Under the pieces are notes generated by a model. It worked only from the letters and a program-made list of their open reading frames with translations. It did not search any database and was not told the DNA's origin. A program made the position numbers and the translations under genes. 16,302 bases of DNA from Patescibacteria group bacterium (lineage in GTDB: Bacteria > Patescibacteriota > Patescibacteriia > Patescibacteriales > VMTK01), in contig JAHIME010000037.1 of assembly GCA_018896595.1 (NCBI GenBank), positions 1 through 16,302 of the forward strand. The letters run 5' to 3'. Shown one piece after another: positions 1 to 6,885 of the stretch (its first letter is position 1; every line of letters starts with the position of its first letter).

Positions 1-692
1 GCTATTATTAATCCAATACCGATAATTGAACCGATAAAATAAGCGATTAATATCGCGGCTAAAACATTAGGCCAGCCCAAAGCCAAGCCTAAAAGCAAGC
101 CCAGTCTGATATCTCCTCCGCCGATCCACCTGCCTTTTGAAATTAAAAATTGTATCAAGAAGAAGCTGCTTCCTATTATACCAGAAACTAATAAATTTTG
201 CCAACTAATTCCCAGAAACAAATTTAATATTAAAACAATGGCGCAGGCCGGCAAAGTAACAGCGTCCAAAATTAAATACCAGCGCAGATCATAGATGAAA
301 ACAACGATCATCACGCTGATAAAAAATATGTCACGGGCAAAAAATAATAACTGCTTGGAAATTAAAAATTGAAAATTAGAAATTGATTGAAAATTGAAAA
401 TTGAAAATTGAAAATTTTGAAAAAAAGCCAGCACAAATAACAAGCCGGCTATTAATTCCACGATTGGATATTGCCAGGAGATTGGCTTGCCGCAATGCCG
501 GCATTTTCCGCGCAACAAAATAAAGCTCAAAACAGGAATATTGTCGTACCAGGCGATCTGTTTCCGGCATTTCGGGCAATACGACCTGTTCCACATGCTT
601 TCATTCTTATGCAGCCGCCAAATCAGGCAATTTAAAAAACTGCCGACGCACAGGCCGAAGAGAAATACAGGAAAGTAATAAATAATAGGCAT
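1..692 (-). CDS. pilD: Prepilin peptidase PilD (type 4 prepilin leader peptidase), 3' end outside window
   Basis: Integral membrane aspartyl protease that cleaves, and in many bacteria N-methylates, the class III leader of prepilins such as the PilA encoded upstream. The frame is open from the ATG at 692 to base 1 (230 codons seen, no stop), so the C-terminus is missing. The N-terminus has the family pattern FGLCVGSFLNCLIWR, then two CxxC pairs (C39/C42 and C64/C67) in the cytoplasmic zinc-binding loop, ending in the usual CGKPISWQYPIVEL. The catalytic aspartates are probably D135 (IYDLR) and D194 (GGGDIRLG), 59 residues apart as expected. The start was chosen because TAATG overlaps the methyltransferase stop, suggesting translational coupling; an in-frame ATG at 704 is possible. 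Residues about 92-112 are an odd Phe/Asn/Gln/Ser/Ile stretch encoded by a 7-bp tandem repeat. Confidence 0.93.
   Translation of the reverse strand, partial: MPIIYYFPVFLFGLCVGSFLNCLIWRLHKNESMWNRSYCPKCRKQIAWYDNIPVLSFILLRGKCRHCGKPISWQYPIVELIAGLLFVLAFFQNFQFSIFNFQSISNFQFLISKQLLFFARDIFFISVMIVVFIYDLRWYLILDAVTLPACAIVLILNLFLGISWQNLLVSGIIGSSFFLIQFLISKGRWIGGGDIRLGLLLGLALGWPNVLAAILIAYFIGSIIGIGLII
387..414. repeat. Heptanucleotide tandem repeat (TTGAAAA x4) inside pilD
   Basis: Four perfect head-to-tail copies of TTGAAAA (plus-strand reading), flanked at 361-386 by degenerate copies. It lies inside the open pilD frame, encoding about residues 93-102 between the first hydrophobic segment after the zinc loop and the next one. 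Seven is not a multiple of three, so gain or loss of one copy would shift the frame before both catalytic aspartates. Confidence 0.9.
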
Positions 693-1207
693 TATTTGAT
701 ACATTTTAATTTAAAGTAAATTTCATCATATATATTAAAAAGAAATTGATTTAATAATTTTTTAAAAGGCAATAAATTTCTTAAAATATGCTTCGTGTCT
801 TTAAATTTTTTATGCGCGATTAATTCTTTTTTGATTATTTCAATGTTGGTTTTTGTATAAAAATGATAGGAGTGATTTTTTTCAAAATACTGAAAACTAT
901 TCTCGGTAAAAAAATGCTTATGCGTGGGATCGGTAAACGCGCCGCTGCTTTTATAGTATGGAACATATATTTTTATTATCGCTTCATTCTTACAAATGCG
1001 ATACATCTCTTCCATGACTTTAATCGTATCATCAAGATGCTCCAAAACATTATCCATTAAAATTTCACTGATTGAATTGTTTTTAAAAGGATAAGGAAAT
1101 TTATTCAAGTCATGGACAACATCAACCGATGAAGTTTTAACGCGATCAACCCCGATAAATCCGGAAATTTTTTGTTCGCCGCATCCTAAATTTAATTTTT
1201 TTAACAT
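692..1207 (-). CDS. Class I SAM-dependent methyltransferase
   Basis: Small (171 aa) soluble Rossmann-fold methyltransferase. Motif I is LNLGCG (residues 5-10), an acidic residue that could bind the SAM ribose is D21 in IGVDR, the motif around HDLNKFPYPF (32-41) matches the post-motif II region, and DNVLEHLDD (52-60) is the typical motif of the Methyltransf_11 type. The segment VPYYKSSGAFTDPTHKHFF (82-100) resembles small methyltransferases often found in polysaccharide clusters. The substrate cannot be read from sequence. The gene starts two bases after the stop of the Wzy_C/TPR gene, and its own stop overlaps the pilD start, so the three are probably one transcript. Its place next to a putative glycan ligase suggests a sugar or glycan substrate, but that is only inference. 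No Shine-Dalgarno motif is visible. Confidence 0.88.
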   Translation of the reverse strand: MLKKLNLGCGEQKISGFIGVDRVKTSSVDVVHDLNKFPYPFKNNSISEILMDNVLEHLDDTIKVMEEMYRICKNEAIIKIYVPYYKSSGAFTDPTHKHFFTENSFQYFEKNHSYHFYTKTNIEIIKKELIAHKKFKDTKHILRNLLPFKKLLNQFLFNIYDEIYFKLKCIK

Positions 1208-1209
1208 AC

Positions 1210-3591
1210 TTATTTTAAATTTTTAATTATTATTTTAACAAGTTCATTTTCTGGTTCTAAATTTAATGCTTGTTCCGCGTATTCCAACGCTTTGTCTTTA
1301 TCTCCTTTCTCCTGATAAAGCAAAGCGATCGCGTAAGGCCAAACATAATCTTTGGGACTTAGCATCATCCCTCTTTTATTATAAAATACGGCTTTATCCA
1401 AATCGCCTCTCATATAATAAGTATCGGCTATTTTTTTAAATAAAACGATATCAGTAATATTATTATAGTAAGCCAACCAATAATTTTTTTCCGCTTCTTC
1501 GTAATTTTTTTGTTTTAAATAAGCTTCCGCCATTCCTTTATAAATTAAATATTGCTCAAAATTAACCGCGTTTTTATGCAAAACATCTATATTTTTGTCC
1601 AATGCGGGCAGACAAGCAAGGGCTTTATTGTAATTGGCAATAACATTATCGTAATCCCCTTTCTTGTAATACATTTTAGCCAATTCTCTGTAAACTTTCG
1701 GCATTTCAGGGCTTAATCCAATGGCTTTATTAAAATTTTCTTCCGCTAAATTAAAATAATTATCGTTTTTTTCACGAGCTAAGGCGGTGTAAATCTTTGC
1801 TTTGGCCAAATAATCGGCAAATCTTTCGCCTTTAATGTTTTGTTCCATATCTTTTAAAATTTTTTCTCCCTGAATAGTAAAAACCTTGCTGTTAAAACCG
1901 CCATACCAATCCGCCAAAACTGCCGCGAAAAAATTTTCATAATAACCGTCGTTAATTTTTTCGTCTTTAATATAACCGTATAATTCATAAGCTTTATAAT
2001 ATTCTTGATTCGCGCTTGCTATTTTTAATTCCCTGAAGTATTGGTCGGCTATTAAATGCTTAATTTCATAATTTGCTTGATAAAAAACCGCCATGGCTAT
2101 TAAAAATAATAAAATTATTTTAATAAGCGATATAAATAAATTTTTACGATTTGCTCCTGGATTCCCGCTTTCGCGGGAATGACAAAGGGGCGTTTTAGAC
2201 GATTCGCGTATTTGCCCATAATTTCTATTTATTACAATTATAATCGCGAAATAAAGCCAAAAATAAACATTAGTCGCCACAATAGAAAATCCGAACATTA
2301 ATGATATTAAATAACTTATTAAAGCCGTCAAAATCAGCCATGACAAAAAAGCTGAATTGTTATTTTTTATATTTTCAATAATTAATTTAAAAAATAAATA
2401 CAGCAGAGCCAAATAAAATAAAAATCCAACAATTCCCGTTGTAATTAGCGTATCCAAAAATAAATTATGAGCGCGATCCGGAAAATCATTAACCCACCCT
2501 GTGCGAGCCCAGTCTTTTTTATAATATTTTACCAATTCTTCGCCTTGATTATCCAGACCGTAGCCGAATAACGGCTTTTTTTTAATTATATCTATGCCGG
2601 CTTGCCAAAAAGCCATCCTGGTGGCCGCGCCGGCGCCATTAAAATCAACAATGCTTTTTATTCTGGCTTTAAACATGGCGTTGCAATAAAATAAAAGCGA
2701 AAAGCAACTCGCGGCCATAACAATAATCAGCAAAGCCGATCCTAACGCTTTTTTATTTAACAATTTTAACGCAAACTTTTTTTTGGCGAATAAATAAACC
2801 AACCCGGAAAAAATTACGCCAAAAAATAAGCCTAACCAGCCGGCTCGGCTATAAGTAAAAAATAAGCAGGCCAGCTGAAAAATTAATAATATCGCCCAAC
2901 TGAATTTATACAAAAATTTTTTTGGCGAATTAATCAGATACGCGGTTGCGGGAATCGCTAAAAGCAAATATGACGCCAGAAAATTCGGCTGTCCCAAAGT
3001 GGAAGTAACTCTATGGGTAATATAAACAGGCTCATTCCAATCAAAAAAATCCAGCCCGGCAATCTGCAATAACCCGTAAACACAGATAAAAAACGAAGAC
3101 AGCGCAATGGCGATAATAATCCGATAAATTTGTTTATCGCTCTCTAAATTTAAAAGCAAAAGAATAAAAAATAATAAATAATAAAAATGGGTTTCCAATC
3201 CTTGAAATCTTGAATATGAGCCGTAATAGCTTAAGCCAATATTTTTAGATAATAATGTCGCGGCAACTAAAGATAATAAAAATAAAAATGGTATTAATAA
3301 ATACTTGCGCCAAGAAGCCAAGTTTTCACGGCTCTCTCCTGGATTCCCGCTTGCGCGGGAATGACAAAAGGGCAAAATTTTCGGAAAATTTGCAACATTC
3401 CAAATTAATTTAAATAACGAAAAAAACAGCAATAATAAAACAAAAATCTTAAATAAAATTATTTTATTCAGCTCAAAAACATCATTGGTCTTAAAAAATA
3501 CGGCGAAATACAACGGAACAAAAAAAATAACGGCCAGCCAGCCGGCTTCAATGAGCAAATCCAAGATTTTGGTTAATCTTAATCGTTGCAT
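1210..3591 (-). CDS. O-antigen ligase family (Wzy_C) membrane protein with C-terminal TPR domain
   Basis: About 793 aa. The N-terminal 500 residues hold roughly eleven hydrophobic segments. The Wzy_C/WaaL-type loop is recognisable: MAFWQAGIDIIKKKPLFGYG followed by FPDRAHNLFLDTL, with a conserved-type histidine (H375), then a GIVGFLFYL membrane segment. The C-terminal part (about 525-793) is soluble and carries several TPR-like helix pairs such as YRELAKMYYKKGDYDNVIANY and YAIALLYQEKGDKDKALEYA. The family transfers lipid-linked glycans to lipid A, polysaccharide or, in the PglL/TfpO branch, to pilins; which applies is not decidable here. The chosen ATG at 3591 sits six bases after a TATAAT box (leaderless start); a GTG at 3624 would add 11 residues. 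Two palindromic repeat elements are inserted in frame (about residues 76-94 and 470-484). It is the first gene after the pilA terminator. Confidence 0.87.
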   Translation of the reverse strand: MQRLRLTKILDLLIEAGWLAVIFFVPLYFAVFFKTNDVFELNKIILFKIFVLLLLFFSLFKLIWNVANFPKILPFCHSRASGNPGESRENLASWRKYLLIPFLFLLSLVAATLLSKNIGLSYYGSYSRFQGLETHFYYLLFFILLLLNLESDKQIYRIIIAIALSSFFICVYGLLQIAGLDFFDWNEPVYITHRVTSTLGQPNFLASYLLLAIPATAYLINSPKKFLYKFSWAILLIFQLACLFFTYSRAGWLGLFFGVIFSGLVYLFAKKKFALKLLNKKALGSALLIIVMAASCFSLLFYCNAMFKARIKSIVDFNGAGAATRMAFWQAGIDIIKKKPLFGYGLDNQGEELVKYYKKDWARTGWVNDFPDRAHNLFLDTLITTGIVGFLFYLALLYLFFKLIIENIKNNNSAFLSWLILTALISYLISLMFGFSIVATNVYFWLYFAIIIVINRNYGQIRESSKTPLCHSRESGNPGANRKNLFISLIKIILLFLIAMAVFYQANYEIKHLIADQYFRELKIASANQEYYKAYELYGYIKDEKINDGYYENFFAAVLADWYGGFNSKVFTIQGEKILKDMEQNIKGERFADYLAKAKIYTALAREKNDNYFNLAEENFNKAIGLSPEMPKVYRELAKMYYKKGDYDNVIANYNKALACLPALDKNIDVLHKNAVNFEQYLIYKGMAEAYLKQKNYEEAEKNYWLAYYNNITDIVLFKKIADTYYMRGDLDKAVFYNKRGMMLSPKDYVWPYAIALLYQEKGDKDKALEYAEQALNLEPENELVKIIIKNLK
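2155..2191. repeat. Palindromic repeat element, copy 1 (in frame in the Wzy_C/TPR gene)
   Basis: A 37-bp element around the perfect 8-bp hairpin ATTCCCGC-TTTC-GCGGGAAT (2161-2180). On the minus strand it reads CHSRESGNPG, in frame with the host gene, at the junction between the last ligase membrane segments and the one before the TPR region. It differs from copy 2 at two positions. Confidence 0.9.
3337..3373. repeat. Palindromic repeat element, copy 2 (in frame in the Wzy_C/TPR gene)
   Basis: Second copy of the same 37-bp element; its hairpin ATTCCCGC-TTGC-GCGGGAAT is at 3343-3362. It is translated as CHSRASGNPG, in the same orientation and frame as copy 1, in a hydrophilic stretch between the second and third hydrophobic segments. 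The extra residues interrupt a loop rather than a membrane helix, which would let the protein tolerate them. Confidence 0.9.
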
Positions 3592-3597
3592 ATTCAC

Positions 3598-3626
3598 ATT
3601 ATAGCTTAATTTATCCTCTCCCACAA
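3598..3626 (-). promoter_or_regulatory. Candidate promoter for the Wzy_C/TPR-methyltransferase-pilD group (leaderless)
   Basis: On the minus strand, TTGTGG (3621-3626), a 17-base spacer and a perfect TATAAT (3598-3603). The -35 match is poor (three of six), the -10 is perfect. The first base of the ATG at 3591 falls where transcription would begin, predicting a leaderless mRNA. The position just after the pilA terminator and hairpin array fits a fresh start of transcription. Confidence 0.45.
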
Positions 3627-3643
3627 ATCTGCCCCATTTCGTC

Positions 3644-3853
3644 CCCTCCTCTAAGATTAGAGGAGGGAAAGGGAGGAGTTGAAAGATATATTTAACTCCA
3701 CCCCAGCCCTCCTCTTAAAAAAGAGGAGGGGGTTACTCCACCCCAGCCCTCCTCTTAAAAAAGAGGAGGGGGGTTACTCCACCCCAGCCCTCCTCTTAAA
3801 AAAGAGGAGGGGGGTTACTCCACACTGCCCCTCCTCTTGAACAAGAGGAGGGG
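3644..3853. repeat. Array of five hairpin repeats, about 41-bp period, in the intergenic region
   Basis: The 357 bases between the Wzy_C gene and pilA hold no gene. Three near-identical units (3696-3735, 3736-3776, 3777-3817) begin with CTCCACCCCAG and each carry the perfect 10-bp hairpin CCCTCCTCTT-AAAA-AAGAGGAGGG. A fourth, diverged unit (from 3818) has a 12-bp hairpin at 3828-3853, and a more distant one (3644-3667) an 11-bp inverted repeat. The internal palindromes and variable unit length suggest a REP-like extragenic palindromic element that expanded in tandem. The hairpins lie downstream of the pilA terminator, so they may add termination or RNA protection, but that is not shown. Confidence 0.88.
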
Positions 3854-3874
3854 GCTATAGACAAATGTAACTAT

Positions 3875-3907
3875 AAAAAACCCCGCTCCGGTAAAACCGG
3901 AGCGGGG
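3875..3907 (-). terminator. Rho-independent terminator of pilA
   Basis: Read on the minus strand, a perfect 11-bp stem (CCCCGCTCCGG / CCGGAGCGGGG, 3881-3907) with a five-base loop is followed by TTTTTT (3875-3880). It lies about 40 bases beyond the pilA stop, so pilA transcription should end here rather than run into the Wzy_C gene. Confidence 0.92.
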
Positions 3908-3948
3908 GAAAATTAAAATCCTTAATAGGATCCTTTTAAGAATTTATT

Positions 3949-4383
3949 TTACTGAATGCCGGCTGGAGTCGCCTTATGGAGGCCTGCGTCTATGCCTCCG
4001 GTAGAGGCGCCTAAACAATAGTCCAATGTATAAGAAGCATTGGTATTTTGCATTGTATAGGTATAATCTCCGGTAGCGCCGCCGCAAAGAGTGCCGTCAG
4101 TTGTTGGAGTCGGATTGCCTGGAACAGCATTCATATAAGTAACGAGACTTGTCGCCCCTGTTATAGCGCTTCCCGTAACCACTGTATTCGGATAACCGCC
4201 TTCATCATTGTAATACAGTTCCAAAGCGGTTTGAATCTGCTTTACATCAGATACGCGCCTGGCGTCTCTTGCTTTCTGCCTGGCGTTGTTTAACGCCACA
4301 ACCGCCAAAGTTGACAGCAAACCGATAATCGCGATAACGACCAACAATTCAACCAAAGTAAAACCTTTTTTGTTATTTTTCAT
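3949..4383 (-). CDS. pilA: Major type IV pilin (prepilin PilA)
   Basis: A 144-aa prepilin, the building block of the pilus fibre. The class III leader MKNNKKG ends in glycine; predicted PilD cleavage after G7 gives a 137-aa mature protein starting with Phe. The hydrophobic helix FTLVELLVVIAIIGLL follows, with the invariant Glu at mature position 5 (E12). The helix continues into NNARQKARDARRVSDVKQIQ and ELYYNDEGGYP, the standard pseudopilin/pilin N-domain. The globular part is short and rich in Thr, Ser, Gly and Asn, with two cysteines (C100, C123) that could form a D-region-like disulfide. The start is fixed by the strong Shine-Dalgarno. Its own promoter candidate, best ribosome site and terminator suggest high, separate expression compared with the machinery genes. 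A minor pseudopilin cannot be excluded, but the expression signals favour the major pilin. Confidence 0.92.
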   Translation of the reverse strand: MKNNKKGFTLVELLVVIAIIGLLSTLAVVALNNARQKARDARRVSDVKQIQTALELYYNDEGGYPNTVVTGSAITGATSLVTYMNAVPGNPTPTTDGTLCGGATGDYTYTMQNTNASYTLDYCLGASTGGIDAGLHKATPAGIQ

Positions 4384-4387
4384 GTTT

Positions 4388-4395
4388 CACCTCCC
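4388..4395 (-). promoter_or_regulatory. Strong Shine-Dalgarno of pilA
   Basis: Minus-strand GGGAGGTG lies four bases before the pilA ATG (GGAGG core about six bases away). Only pilN among the other genes has a recognisable site; most starts here have none. This supports the pilA start and high translation. Confidence 0.88.
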
Positions 4396-4504
4396 TTCCA
4401 TGACTCACGAAAATTAATTTACCCGCTTTATTTGTTTTTAAATTGACAAGCATGGGAATTTTAATATCGTGAAGATTAAATTAATTAATTTACACTTATC
4501 CACA

Positions 4505-4513
4505 ATTATAACA
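4505..4513 (-). promoter_or_regulatory. Candidate extended -10 promoter of pilA
   Basis: Minus-strand TGTTATAAT matches the extended -10 form TG-N-TATAAT. No convincing -35 precedes it, as is common for extended -10 promoters. It lies in the 156-base gap between pilC and pilA and would give a leader of about 115 bases. Confidence 0.5.
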
Positions 4514-4539
4514 CAAAAATAATAAAAAATAAATCTAAA

Positions 4540-5748
4540 TCAAAACTGCCCCGCCAAGTTGTACATCGGCATAATCACGGCCGCCACCATTATGCCGACC
4601 GCCACTCCGATAATCACCATAATCAACGGCTCCATTAAGGTCATCAAATTGGCAACGGTGTTGGTAACCTCTTTGGCGTAAAAATCAGTAAGCCGTTCCA
4701 AAATTAAATCCAGCTTGCCTGTTTTTTCGCCTATGCTCATCATTTGGGAAACCATTTTGGGAATTTCCTTGCTGTTGATAAAAACGCTGGAAATTGAATT
4801 TCCGTCTTCCACCTCTTTGATGGTTTCTTCTATCAACCGTTGATAAACCGTGTTACTCACCACCTCCGATGTTATCTTTAAGCTGTTGGAAATAGCCACG
4901 CCGCCGACTATCAAAGTATTCAAGGAGCGGGTGAAGCGAACCAAATAAATTTTCTGGAATAATTTGCCGAAAACCGGCAATTTTAATTTTAAAATATCAA
5001 GATATTTTCTTCCTTGAGAAGTGGAAATTAGAAATCTAACTCCGAAAATCAGGCCAACGATAATAATTATTAAAAGCCACCAGTAATTTTGCAAAAAACC
5101 GGAGGTGCCGATTAAAATCCTGGTGGCAAACGGCAATTCAGCGCCTGTTTCCTGTAAAATTCCTGTTAATTTAGGAATGACAAAAACCATCATGATTATT
5201 CCCACCGCGCCCAAGCCGCAAAAAACAAAAGCCGGATAAATCATGGCGCCTTTTATTTTGCTCGTCATATCGTAATCTTTTTCCATTTCATCGGCCAAAT
5301 AATTTAAAACTTCGTCCAATTTTCCCGAAGTTTCGCCCGACCTTATAACGCTAATGAAAAAATTGGAAAAAACTTGCGGCCTTTTGGCTAAGGCATCGGA
5401 TAATTTTGATCCGCTGTCAACCTCGTTGGAAACCTCCAAAACAACTGCTTTTAATTTAAGATTATCCGTTTGCTCGGCAACAATCTTTAAGGCCTGAACC
5501 ATAGCCACATTGGCCGATATCATTACGGCAAATTGCCGCGAAAAAATAACCAAATCCTTTGACTTGATTCTGTTAAACAAGGCGAATCCTTGCTTTGCCC
5601 CTTTAAAGACTGATCGCTCCTTGATGGAAACGATTGAGAAACCCCTTTCTCGCAAAGCTTCCGCCGCCATATTTTCGCTTACCGCCTCAACCAATCCTTG
5701 TTTGATTTTTCCTTCTCTGTCCAAGGCCTTGTATTTAAAAACAGCCAT
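4540..5748 (-). CDS. pilC: Type IV pilus platform protein PilC (GspF family)
   Basis: Inner-membrane platform protein (402 aa, normal family length) on which PilB and a retraction ATPase act to insert or remove pilin subunits. The N-terminus MAVFKYKALDREGKIKQG is the typical family start. Two T2SSF domains follow, about 68-191 and 271-393, each with its conserved motif (GETSGKL at 138-144 and GEKTGKL at 340-346). Hydrophobic segments lie at about 172-192, 222-241 and 373-395, the usual three. The gene follows the PilT-like gene by 76 bases that are mostly tandem repeats. No terminator is evident after it, so some read-through into pilA is possible. No Shine-Dalgarno motif is seen. Confidence 0.95.
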   Translation of the reverse strand: MAVFKYKALDREGKIKQGLVEAVSENMAAEALRERGFSIVSIKERSVFKGAKQGFALFNRIKSKDLVIFSRQFAVMISANVAMVQALKIVAEQTDNLKLKAVVLEVSNEVDSGSKLSDALAKRPQVFSNFFISVIRSGETSGKLDEVLNYLADEMEKDYDMTSKIKGAMIYPAFVFCGLGAVGIIMMVFVIPKLTGILQETGAELPFATRILIGTSGFLQNYWWLLIIIIVGLIFGVRFLISTSQGRKYLDILKLKLPVFGKLFQKIYLVRFTRSLNTLIVGGVAISNSLKITSEVVSNTVYQRLIEETIKEVEDGNSISSVFINSKEIPKMVSQMMSIGEKTGKLDLILERLTDFYAKEVTNTVANLMTLMEPLIMVIIGVAVGIMVAAVIMPMYNLAGQF

Positions 5749-5754
5749 AGTAAC

Positions 5755-5782
5755 TATGTATTATGTATTATGTATTATGTAT
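5755..5782. repeat. Heptamer tandem repeat (TATGTAT x4) just upstream of pilC
   Basis: Four perfect copies of TATGTAT on the plus strand, ending six bases before the pilC start. The tract occupies the place where a ribosome site would be. A copy-number change would alter spacing and local structure without touching a reading frame. Confidence 0.9.
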
Positions 5783-5792
5783 TTTATTTTTT

Positions 5793-5841
5793 ATATCTCT
5801 CTGCTCTTTATATCTCTCTGCTCTTTATATCTCTCTGCTCT
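5793..5841. repeat. 17-bp tandem repeat spanning the end of the PilT-like gene
   Basis: Almost three copies of ATATCTCTCTGCTCTTT (5793-5809, 5810-5826, 5827-5841 partial). The minus-strand stop codon TAA of the PilT-like gene (5825-5827) lies within the repeat, so the last residues of that protein (about SESREI) are repeat-encoded. The repeat may have expanded out of the gene's 3' end. Confidence 0.9.
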
Positions 5842-6874
5842 CGCTAATCGCCTGCTGATTCACTTCGCCGGACTTAATCAGCTCTTCAATGGACTTTTCC
5901 ATGCTGATCATTCCTTCCCTTCTGGAGGTTTGCATTATGCTTTCAAGCTGGTATACTTTGCCCTCCCTGATTAACGATTTAACCGCGGAATTCGCCAGAA
6001 GCAATTCAGCGGCCAAAACCATTCCCCCGCCGTGCTTCGGCAATAATTTTTGCACTATAATTCCCATTAAAGCATCGGCCAAATTATAGCGAAACGCCTC
6101 GGTTATAAATTCAGTATCAACGGAATTTACTATTTTTTCTATCGCTTTTATTGAGCTGTCAACGTTCATTTCCAATATTACCAAGCAGTTGCCGGCTGAT
6201 AACTCCAGAATAAGAGGCATGGCGATCGGCAGATCCTGTCGTATCTCGCCGAGGTAAACCATGTCAACATCTTCCATCAGGCAATAATTCAAGCCGTCCG
6301 CCACCGATTTCACGTCGCGGCCGATTTGCCTCTGCTCAATAATGCTTTTCTTGCCGACAAACAGATTTTCAATCGGATCTTCCAGGGTTATTACGCGCTT
6401 GCCGCTGGTTTTGTTAACCTCTTCAATAAAAGAAGCGGCAGTGGTAGTTTTGCCCGAACCATGAGAGCCGGCGATTAACAAAAGGCCTGAATTAAAATTC
6501 GTAAAATTTTGCGCGGCCGGCGGCAATCCCAAATCGGACAAACTTTTTATAACGCCGGGAATATGATGAATGGACATGGCCGGCATATTTTTTTGATAAA
6601 AAACATTGATGCGGAAACGAAAATTTCCGCCCAAATCCTTGACCAAAACGGCTTCTTTGTTCTCTTTGAATTCAACCATTTCATCTTTGCTCATAAATGA
6701 TTCCATAATTTTATTCAACGTCTCGCCGGCGATAATACTCTCGCCTCCCATGGCAACAAGCTGATTGTCAATCCTCATTATGGGCGGATTGCCGACTGTT
6801 AAATGCAAATAAGCGGCGTTTTTTTTAGCCGCTTCAACCAATACTCTATTTAAAAAAATTGATGGCACTTCCAT
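5825..6874 (-). CDS. Divergent PilT-like ATPase (putative retraction motor)
   Basis: 349 aa, the length of PilT/PilU. The N-terminal domain keeps the shape of the family (AAYLHLTVGNPPIMRIDNQL in place of the usual ASDLHI stretch; FRFRINVF as the arginine region). Walker A is GSHGSGKTT (136-144), with histidine where proline-threonine is usual; the acidic box LEDPIE (164-169) and Walker B with glutamate (MVYLGEIR, E210) are kept. The His box that normally reads TLHT is replaced by ILEMN (234-238), with no histidine. The C-terminal part has AVKSLIREGK (297-306), matching the AIRNLIRE element of PilT, and MISMEKSIEEL. It sits 11 bases after the response regulator and before pilC. It may be a weakly active or PilU-like accessory ATPase; an authentic retraction motor is the other reading. 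Confidence 0.85.
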   Translation of the reverse strand: MEVPSIFLNRVLVEAAKKNAAYLHLTVGNPPIMRIDNQLVAMGGESIIAGETLNKIMESFMSKDEMVEFKENKEAVLVKDLGGNFRFRINVFYQKNMPAMSIHHIPGVIKSLSDLGLPPAAQNFTNFNSGLLLIAGSHGSGKTTTAASFIEEVNKTSGKRVITLEDPIENLFVGKKSIIEQRQIGRDVKSVADGLNYCLMEDVDMVYLGEIRQDLPIAMPLILELSAGNCLVILEMNVDSSIKAIEKIVNSVDTEFITEAFRYNLADALMGIIVQKLLPKHGGGMVLAAELLLANSAVKSLIREGKVYQLESIMQTSRREGMISMEKSIEELIKSGEVNQQAISESREI

Positions 6875-6885
6875 AGAAAAATATA

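Noticed and set aside
376..594. 72-codon minus-strand open frame
   Set aside because: It is an out-of-frame shadow of pilD; the real frame runs from 692 to the window edge and holds the CxxC pairs and both aspartate motifs.
3696..3857. Regular 41-bp repeats resembling a CRISPR array
   Set aside because: The units are contiguous with no unique spacers, and no cas gene is present.
4384..4539. Terminator of the pilM-pilC transcript or a riboswitch in the pilA leader
   Set aside because: Only AT-rich sequence with weak inverted repeats was found; no stable hairpin with a T-tract and no known riboswitch core.
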